Origin: CAIVSN01 sp036171455
Lineage (GTDB): Bacteria; Patescibacteriota; Gracilibacteria; BD1-5; UBA2023
Direction of reading: 5' to 3'
NCBI GenBank assembly: GCA_036171455.1
Contig: JAVHRB010000044.1
Coordinates: 1-12,390, forward strand
Length of the DNA: 12,390 nucleotides
Part shown: one piece after another, positions 6,547-12,390 of the stretch
Layout of the letters: each line of letters opens with the position of its first letter
Position numbering within the stretch: the first letter of the stretch is position 1
Made by a program: the position numbers and the translations under genes
The notes under the pieces: generated by a model
Seen by the model: the letters and a program-made list of their open reading frames with translations, nothing else
Told to the model about the DNA's origin: nothing
The model's database searches: none

Positions 6547-7410
6547 TTAAATCCGTGATTTCATAAATTCTTTCAGTTTTTCTGACAACTCGGGCCGTTC
6601 GAGTGCATAATCTATCGTAGCCTTGAGAAATCCAAATTTGTCTCCAGTATCGTAACGCTTCCCCTCTATTTCATAGCCATAAATATCCCGTTCCTTGAGC
6701 ATTTCTACAAATCCGTCCGCAAGCCGTCGTTCTCCGCCAGCGCTATTTCCTGCGATTTTAATATAATCGAAAACATCCGGGGTGAGCACATATTTTCCTA
6801 CTACTCCAAATCTCGAATCTGTTTCCGTCGGCAGGGGCTTCTCTAGGAATTTTTCCACCCGATGAGTCCGTCCATCTGAAAAATTCGACTCAATAATTCC
6901 ATAACTGGAAACCCGACTGTCAGCTACTCGTTCAATACAAAGTATTGGTGAGTGCTTGCGGTAAAACGTCTCGATTAGCTGCTGAGAAGCTGGCACGTCG
7001 TGCATGACGATATCGTCACCGAATAGGAGAAGAAATGGATCGTCACCCAAAAAGTGTTGGGCATACAGCAACGCATCTCCATCTCCGCGAGGCAATGGTT
7101 GACGAACATATGCGATATTCGCGAGTGAGGAAACATGCTCAACTTGGGCTAATTCTTTGGTTTTCCCCTTTTCTACGAGGGTTTGCTCGAGTTCGAACGA
7201 CTTGTCAAAATGATCCTCAATGCTTCGTTTTCCACGACCGGTAACAATAATAATATCGAGAATTCCAGAAGCTACGGCTTCTTCTACCAAATATTGGATA
7301 ACAGGTTTGTCAACGATAGGAAGCATCTCTTTTGGCTGAGCTTTGGTAGCAGGAAGGAATCGAGTTCCGTATCCAGCAGCAAGGATAACACACTTAGTAA
7401 TTTTCTTCAT
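6547..7410 (-). CDS. galU: UTP-glucose-1-phosphate uridylyltransferase
   Basis: Makes UDP-glucose from UTP and glucose-1-phosphate, feeding cell-surface polysaccharide and glycolipid synthesis in the cytoplasm. The protein is 287 aa, the usual size. The nucleotide-binding start CVILAAGYGTRFLPATKA (7-24) is followed by PKEMLPIVDKPVIQY. FGDDIV, the VEKFLEKP region and KRYDTGDKFGFLKA toward the C-terminus are all family hallmarks. There is no in-frame TGA; the stop is TAA. The ATG at 7410 is supported by the family N-terminus and by the promoter at 7436-7463, leaving a leader of about 18 nt. It is the first gene of a pair with tlyA. Repeat copy 2 ends one base upstream of its -35 box. Confidence 0.95.
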   Translation of the reverse strand: MKKITKCVILAAGYGTRFLPATKAQPKEMLPIVDKPVIQYLVEEAVASGILDIIIVTGRGKRSIEDHFDKSFELEQTLVEKGKTKELAQVEHVSSLANIAYVRQPLPRGDGDALLYAQHFLGDDPFLLLFGDDIVMHDVPASQQLIETFYRKHSPILCIERVADSRVSSYGIIESNFSDGRTHRVEKFLEKPLPTETDSRFGVVGKYVLTPDVFDYIKIAGNSAGGERRLADGFVEMLKERDIYGYEIEGKRYDTGDKFGFLKATIDYALERPELSEKLKEFMKSRI

Positions 7411-7435
7411 GAGAAATCAGTAAAATATTGGGCGT

Positions 7436-7463
7436 ATTGTAGGGAAACCGTCAGGGAATTCAA
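7436..7463 (-). promoter_or_regulatory. Promoter of galU-tlyA
   Basis: The minus strand reads TTGAAT (7463-7458), 16 bases, then TACAAT (7441-7436). The predicted start is near 7429. The -35 box directly abuts the outer stem of repeat copy 2 (ends at 7464), so a structure there could affect polymerase access or insulate the promoter from upstream transcription. Confidence 0.6.
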
Positions 7464-7583
7464 GGGTCCTCGGAAAAATGATGAAATTCGAAGTTCATTT
7501 CGAGCACTGGAGTGAGCCGTACAGAGGTACGGTGAACGAAGAGCGGAGAAATGAACGAGAAGTTCGCATTTTGCCGGGGGCCC
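7464..7583. repeat. Dispersed 120-bp structured element, copy 2
   Basis: This has the same length and stem spacing as copy 1, with no indels. The outer arms are 7464-7479 and 7568-7583 (13 Watson-Crick pairs, two G-U on the plus strand, one mismatch). The middle stem is GTTCATTTC (7493-7501) with GAAATGAAC (7548-7556), perfect. The inner hairpin is CCGTAC (7517-7522), loop AGAG, GTACGG (7527-7532). Outer-arm sequence is unrelated to copy 1 (GC-rich here, AT-rich there) while the pairing is kept. It lies 5 bp past the TAG of the minus-strand CPAC membrane protein gene and touches the galU -35 box. Confidence 0.8.
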
Positions 7584-7588
7584 CAAAT

Positions 7589-8071
7589 CTACCGGAGTTT
7601 TGGTTTTTTTGGAATAGCGCAAGTTTCGAGATTTCGCCAGATATGTACGACCGCGCCGAGCATTATGAGTAGTCAGAGCATTCGGATTTCGTACCCCATA
7701 AATGGCAATCCTGCCAGGAAACTCGAAAGTCCGATATACGAAGCTGCTGTAATGCTGCAAGCGGGACATCCGCTGACAATTACCGAAAGTACTGATCAGA
7801 AAGAACCAAAAATACTGCTTTTCTTGCCATGGAAACCAGAGGAAAAATACCAAAACTTATATGAAGATAATCAGAAGAATACACTTCCCAAGAGTACTGT
7901 AGTAGCACTGACTCCATATTCCAGCCACAACGTGGAAATGCCGAGGTTGTTCCGAATCAATTCGGCATTGGTAAAATGCGAAATGAACAGGAACAAAGTA
8001 CCGCCCCCGATGAAAAAAAATGTCCAGTATACCGGTGAAACAAGTACGTGTCGCAGTTTCGGAGAAATCAT
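7589..8071 (-). CDS. Small polytopic membrane protein with a CPAC motif
   Basis: I do not recognise the family with certainty. The protein is 160 aa with TGA as Gly at 7871-7873, 7796-7798 and 7673-7675, and a TAG stop. It has about four hydrophobic segments: one near residues 10-30 (WTFFFIGGGTLFLFI), one near 50-75, one near 95-125 containing VSGCPACSITAASYIGLSSF, and a last one with RMLGLLIMLGAVVHIW. A further Cys lies near the C-terminus (LETC), before a basic tail (PKKPKLR). A CPxC pair in a helix suggests thiol redox chemistry or metal handling, but that is inference. The ATG at 8071 is favoured because a good promoter (8091-8118) sits just upstream. Repeat copy 2 follows its stop codon. 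Confidence 0.8.
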
Positions 8072-8090
8072 GAAAAAGAAAGGAAAGCGA

Positions 8091-8118
8091 AGTATACAGC
8101 GAATCACTCCAATTTCAA
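8091..8118 (-). promoter_or_regulatory. Promoter of the CPAC membrane protein gene
   Basis: The minus strand reads TTGAAA (8118-8113), 16 bases, then TATACT (8096-8091). The predicted start is near 8084, about 13 nt before the ATG at 8071. It lies directly after the stop codon (8136-8138) of the surface protein gene. Confidence 0.6.
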
Positions 8119-8135
8119 TGATAACGGACTTTCGA

Positions 8136-10235
8136 CTAATTCGTAGGTTCAGGATCCTTTCTTCGTAACAAAGAAAGACAAAAACCAATGGCAGCGCTAG
8201 CAATTCCAATAATACCAAGCGCGACGGAATCAGACGGGGTTTGTGGTTTTTGGTATGCTGGGGCAATCGGCGCGATTTTAGCCACAGGAGCTTTTGGAGT
8301 GGATGGGGTTTTGTTTGTGGTAGTGGTTTTTTTGGTAGTGATGGTTTTCGTGGCTGGGGTTTTTGGCTTCGAGGTGGGCAGAATGATTTTTTTGGGAGAT
8401 TTCACTGTGGCAGTTTTCGTGGGTTTCACTATTTGGTTTTTGGAAATCTCCGAAGCGACGTTTACGGCGGTTTTGGTAGAATCTCCCGATTTTTTGGAGA
8501 CAACTGGGGTTTTGGGGGTCAAATTTTCCATACCGGAAACTTTTTGGATATCCACGAATGGTAATATTTGAAAACTCTTGGTTTTGAACGGAAGGATGCC
8601 CGCAGAATCCAATATGGTCAAACCAATATTTCCCCCGGATCCACCCAACGTAATCGTTCTTGGATTACATCCATCAATCACATTTCCCGTTCCCCAAGCC
8701 GGTACCACCTGCCAGCGGCACATTTCAAATTTTTCTTGAACGGGATGAATAAAATTCACCCGGCAACTCGCGCTTTTGCAGGCTCATATCGCGGTAAGTC
8801 CAGACTGGAAAACGATGGTGGGCTCAGGTAATATTCGAATGGGGGTGATACTTGAACCTGAGGGGCTGGAAAGGTTTTGCGGCAATGGAGTCGGAGCAAT
8901 CGAATTGGAAACCAATGACGGAATCACTGGTATTGTGGTATCGTGAATGTATTTCGCATCGTATCCGTCAAATGACTGTGTGAATGTCAGGGGAAGCACG
9001 GGAATTCCCGATACATTCGTCAATCAGAATCACGACAAGGTTTTCAATCGAAGTTCGCTCGACGTGGTGTTCGAAATTTTCAACGGTGTATTTGATAGGT
9101 TTTGTTCGTTTAGGTCGATTATCAATGTAGAACCCGAATATTCGACGGTTTTCACGACTCCGGAACTTGTCTCAATCGGATGATCCGCCAGACCGCCGCT
9201 CGCGGAAAAAACAATCAGTTTTTCGGGTGTCAGGGTTCCGGAAAGCATTCCAGAATATTCTACGGTCAATCGATCGATTTTCCCATTGGAATCAATATCA
9301 AAAAGCGTAAGCATTACAGGTATGAGAATGGTGGAATCGGCAATTCCTGTCGATGATATGGTCGTTCCAGACTCAGTAGTTCAAGAAAGAGTAACTCATG
9401 ACAAGGTAACTCAATCCAGAGTGACACCGGAATAAGAAGTTCCAGATTGAGTTTGTATCACACCAGTTTGTGTAACATTGGTTTCTGTCGCACCAGTTTG
9501 TGTCGCACCAGTACCGATATCATTTCCCAGTACCACGGTAATTCCATTACCGAGTGATATCGAGCCAGTTAGGTTTGATAATTCGATCCCCCCTGTAGAA
9601 GTAACAATACTGCCAGAATCACTCGTAATCGAGCCGGTAAGCGCACCCGTAACACTGGATAAATCAGAACCCGTGAACATTTCGCCTGTTCCCGAGAGAA
9701 CAGTAGATCAAGAGAAGGTGGATCATGAATCGGTTATACTTGGAATTTCAACGAGTCATGGGGGAATAATCTCGGTTGAAATTGGCGGAACTTCCACTGG
9801 GATGACTTCTACGGTTGTTTCCTCGATGGTGGTCTCTACTTGACAGTTCGGACTCTGAACCGTCCATTCCAATGGAATATTCTTTTGAGAAGTCGCATAG
9901 TGGAGTTGACTCATCGGATTCATGCTGGCATCGAGAATCTCTATGGTTTCGTTCGTGTTGTTCAAGATGATTTTTGATTCGGTTTGCATAACCTTGCGAT
10001 GACCTCAGGATGGCAAAATCTCGGTGGAGAACGTATATGTTTTCTTTGATGCATCACGTAGGGAAATCCCCATCAAATCAATTGGAGTACACGAATCGTT
10101 GTAGAGGTCGATATATTCCAGATTTGCATCGTCGTCCGTATTCGGGAGAACGCTGAATATCACTAAGGCACTTGTCACAGCGGTGCCGGCAAGAAAGAGC
10201 AAAGCTATGCTCCAAAAGTAAAAAGATTTTTGCAT
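8136..10235 (-). CDS. Large surface protein with lamin-tail domain and C-terminal membrane anchor
   Basis: The protein is 699 aa with ten TGA codons read as Gly, and a TAG stop. Layout: an N-terminal membrane/signal segment (about 5-30, WSIALLFLAGTAVTSALVIF); a lamin-tail domain (about 38-125: LEYIDLYNDSCTPIDLMGIS, later IILNNTNETIEILDA); a Ser/Thr/Gly-rich stretch (about 155-300) with short tandem repeats such as GVTLDGVTLSGVTLSG and TQTGATETNVTQTG; a beta domain with the DIDSNGKIDRLTVEYSG motif (about 312 on); a Cys-containing PKD-like domain (about 487-545, C.W and GCNP motifs); a Lys/Thr/Pro-rich linker (about 565-655); and a C-terminal helix with an LLRRK stop-transfer end. This is the plan of an exported protein held in the membrane with its domains outside. 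Binding target unknown. It lies 83 bp after ftsH. Confidence 0.9.
9366..9440 (-). repeat. Short tandem repeats coding for a Gly-Val-Thr-Leu-Ser stretch
   Basis: Within the surface protein gene, a 15-bp unit (roughly TGA-GTT-ACT-CTT-TCT) is repeated about four times with drift, coding for G-V-T-L-(S/D). Three of the glycines are UGA, at 9411, 9396 and 9381. A second set of degenerate units coding for TQTG/TETN lies just upstream, at about 9440-9510. Such repeats are prone to length change by slippage. Confidence 0.6.
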
Positions 10236-10259
10236 GGGACCTTTGTACTTTTGGGAAGA

Positions 10260-10319
10260 AAGAAAAAAAAGAAAAAGGTAAGAAAATTACTTTTTTCTTT
10301 TTCGTTTTTAAATTTTACC
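10260..10319 (-). terminator. Possible intrinsic terminator of ftsH
   Basis: On the minus strand, right at the ftsH stop, GGTAA (10319-10315) pairs with TTACC (10281-10277). The stem can be extended by AATT/AATT across a 3-nt bulge, with an A-rich loop of about 22 nt. It is followed by a T-rich run (about 14 T in 16 bases). The stem is weak and the loop large, so termination may be incomplete and the surface protein gene could be partly co-transcribed. Confidence 0.4.
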
Positions 10320-12259
10320 TATGCCACAGCCTTCTCTGGCACATTCACCCCGCTAAAAAAATCGTCGAATTCCTCCGCGAGCAATTCTTCCTTTTTTAAC
10401 AACACTTCGGCGATTTTCTCGTGCAATGTTCGATAATCCGTGATAATAACCCGAGCTCGTTCATAGGCAACTTTGAGAATCGTTCGAACCTTGTCGTCAA
10501 TTTTTTCCTGGGTCTTTTCAGAGAATAATTTTCCTCCACCTTCGGCACCGAGATAATTCCCTTCAATAGAGTCCGAAGCATAATTCTCCGCTCCCAGATC
10601 TTCGTCGAACCCATAGCGCATTACCATGGCTCGTGCGATTTCGGTCGCTCGCTCAATATCAGAGCTTGCCCCGGTCGTAATCATATCTTTCCCAAAGAAC
10701 ACTTCCTCCGCTACTCGCCCTCCATAGAGCGTTGCCAGTTCATCGAGGTATTTTGCTTTGGTGATATAGGTACGGTCTTTTTCTGGGAGGAACCAAGTGA
10801 CTCCACCAGCGCTTCCGCGAGGAATAATGGAAACCTTGTGGACTGGGTCCGTGAATGGTGTCATTTTTCCAACGATAGCGTGCCCAACTTCGTGATAGGC
10901 AGTGATTTTCTTTTCGAGTTCGGTCATCCGGCTGGATTTCTTGGTATTCCCCATGAGAATTTTCTCAATGGACTGTTGAATCATAGCTTGGGTAATCGAT
11001 TTTGCACCCAATCGTCCGGCAAGTATAGCCGATTCATTGAGCAAATTCCCGAGATCCGCCCCGGAAAACCCGATGGTAGTACTGGAAATTTTCCGCAGGT
11101 CGATATCCTTTGCGAACGGCTTTCCCTTGCTGTGAACTTCGAGAATCTTGATGCGGTCTTCGAGGTTCGGGAGATTAATAGTGACCTTACGATCAAAACG
11201 ACCTGGTCGAAGCAAGGCCTTATCGAGTACGTCGGCACGATTGGTCGCCGCAAGAACAATAACGCTCGTATCGGTCTCGAACCCATCCATTTCGGTCAAT
11301 ATCTGATTGAGTGTCTGCTCCCGTTCGTCATGACCACCTCATATTCCGGGAGATCGTTTCTTTCCAATGGCATCGATTTCGTCGATAAAGATAATACTCG
11401 GCGCTCGCTCCTTGGCTTCTTTGAACAAATCACGCACTCTCGATGCTCCGACTCCTACGAACATTTCGACAAATTCAGAACCACTGATAGAGAAAAATGG
11501 TACATTAGATTCACCAGCAACAGCCCGTGCGAGCAAGGTTTTACCAGTTCCCGGTGGTCCGACCATGAGGATTCCACGGGGGATTTTCGCTCCGAGCTCA
11601 TGGAATTTTTTGGGATTTTTGAGAAAATCGACAACTTCGGCGAGATCTTCTTTTTCTTCCACGGAACCAGCGACATCATGGAACGTCACTTTATCCTTAC
11701 CTGGTTCATAAATTTTGGCTCGGGATTTGATGAATGCCATTGGACCATTCGGGCCTCCACCCATTTTGCCCATAAATACCATGAATCCAACAATGAAGAG
11801 AATAAACAGTAAAATAGTCGGCAGGACATCCGCCATGAATTTGCCCCAAAAATCGTCCTTTACGGTGATTTTAGTAGCGATTGACGGTGCATTGAAACCG
11901 AGATCTTTAAGGGAATCTTTCGGAGGCATCAAAACTTTATCGACATTCACCACCGAAACGGACTTCGTTCCTATGATTTCCTGATGCGCTGGTTTCTTGG
12001 CTTGGAGTGTCTCGCCCATAACAACAATCTCGGAATACGATCCAGAAAGATATTGTGTTAAAACCTCATTGATTCCTATTTTCTCATTCACCACCTCTTT
12101 GGGAGAATTCGACATGAGAAAATAGAACACAGAAATCACCATGGCCGCTACAAATAGAATAGCTATCGGATGCACCCGATTCGGTTTGTTCTGATTTGTG
12201 GTTTTTTTTATGAGTTTCAACATTTCGTTTCTGGTCGATGGTAATTTTTTTGGCTTCAT
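10319..12259 (-). CDS. ftsH: FtsH, membrane-bound ATP-dependent zinc metalloprotease
   Basis: Degrades misfolded membrane and short-lived cytoplasmic proteins as a membrane hexamer. The protein is 646 aa. It has transmembrane helices at about 31-50 and 145-164 flanking a small external domain. The AAA+ module has Walker A GPPGTGKT (234-241), Walker B IIFIDE (289-294) and the second region of homology TNRADVLDKALLRPGRFDR. The protease domain has the zinc motif HEVGH (456-460) and the third-ligand region TTGASSDIERAT. The single in-frame TGA (11339-11341) encodes G307 in the loop before GGHDEREQTLNQ, a glycine-rich stretch universal in FtsH. Without recoding, the ATPase would be cut in two. CGG encodes the Arg of HDEREQ and CGA the Arg of LLRPGR, showing that both are arginine here. 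Start ATG 12259, stop TAG. Confidence 0.97.
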
Positions 12260-12290
12260 TGATAGATATTTGAGAGATAAACGACAGTCT

Positions 12291-12318
12291 ATTATAAAAA
12301 AATGCTAAAAAAAGCAAA
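12291..12318 (-). promoter_or_regulatory. Probable ftsH promoter
   Basis: The minus strand has a perfect TATAAT (12296-12291), preceded at 16 bp by a weak TTTGCT (12318-12313). Transcription would start near 12284, leaving about 24 nt before the ATG, with no Shine-Dalgarno sequence. Apart from this, I see nothing firm in the 131 bases between ftsH and the window edge. Confidence 0.4.
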
Positions 12319-12390
12319 GATTTTATACCCAATAGAACGTAGCTGGTAGAATACATTTTGTGCATCGCTGGAAATATCCCATGCACCAAA

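Noticed and set aside
7442..7453. GGGAAACCGTC shared with the tRNA leader (minus strand, about 80-90) as another repeat
   Set aside because: The 11-bp match has no flanking similarity and lies in a promoter spacer here and in a leader there; chance is sufficient.
7478..7672. A 64-codon plus-strand open frame across repeat copy 2 as a small protein gene
   Set aside because: Differences between the two copies do not favour third codon positions, the paired stems covary, and beyond the element the frame runs antisense into the CPAC protein gene with no similarity to copy 1.
8188..8571. Plus-strand hydrophobic Gly/Val-rich frames as a membrane protein
   Set aside because: They are the antisense of the Lys/Thr/Pro stalk and anchor of the surface protein, whose frame is consistent with the domains on either side.
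10319..12259. ftsH, yebC, tlyA, yraN and the surface gene as frameshifted pseudogenes or split genes
   Set aside because: Every break is an in-frame TGA with the family alignment continuing in the same frame; no frameshift is needed, so recoding explains all of them.
12292..12390. A partial minus-strand reading frame entering from the right edge and ending in TAA 32 nt before ftsH
   Set aside because: It is only 32 codons, aromatic-rich with no recognisable motif, and its stop overlaps the TATAAT of the probable ftsH promoter. It could be the end of an upstream gene, but the window is too short to support it.

Overview
Organism. The window reads as a chromosomal segment of a UGA-recoding member of the Patescibacteria (Candidate Phyla Radiation), most likely Gracilibacteria (NCBI code 25, UGA = glycine). 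Nearly every recognisable gene is broken at in-frame TGA codons under the standard code. Each becomes a full-length family member once TGA is read as Gly, often at a conserved glycine: FtsH before GGHDEREQ, TlyA after the methyltransferase motif I, YraN before GEID, and YebC at the G of the MGRGP start. I count 27 such codons in eight genes, and all twelve genes end in TAA or TAG. CGA and CGG both encode invariant arginines in ftsH, and a tRNA-Arg(UCG) is present. This argues against those Absconditabacteria that read these codons as Trp.

Layout, left to right. A 3'-truncated tRNA-Arg(UCG) (-) follows secF (-). A palindromic divergent promoter separates secF from a two-gene plus-strand unit: a PrgI-family membrane protein and a stand-alone VirB4/TraC N-terminal-like protein without an ATPase domain. 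These converge on a secreted GH26-type glycoside hydrolase (-), which is divergent from yraN (+). Then come the minus-strand pair yebC plus an acidic coiled-coil protein, and the pair galU-tlyA. Next is a small four-helix membrane protein with a CPAC motif, a 699-residue lamin-tail-domain surface protein anchored at both ends, and ftsH at the right edge.

How the genes fit together. Most of the content is envelope biology: SecF and FtsH for membrane protein export and quality control, GalU for UDP-glucose, a secreted glycosidase, a wall-crossing surface protein and a secretion-type membrane pair. The rest is core information processing (TlyA, YebC, YraN, tRNA).

Most unusual signal. Two 120-bp copies of a dispersed element align without gaps at 4326-4445 and 7464-7583. 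Both fold into the same three-stem hairpin. The outer-stem sequences differ almost completely between copies yet pair within each copy, and several inner pairs change on both sides. Each copy sits just past the stop codon of a minus-strand gene. It looks like an undescribed structured RNA, terminator or REP/MITE-like element. Two other window-wide regularities are a -35/-10 promoter with a 16-bp spacer before five transcription units, and the absence of Shine-Dalgarno sequences before the genes.
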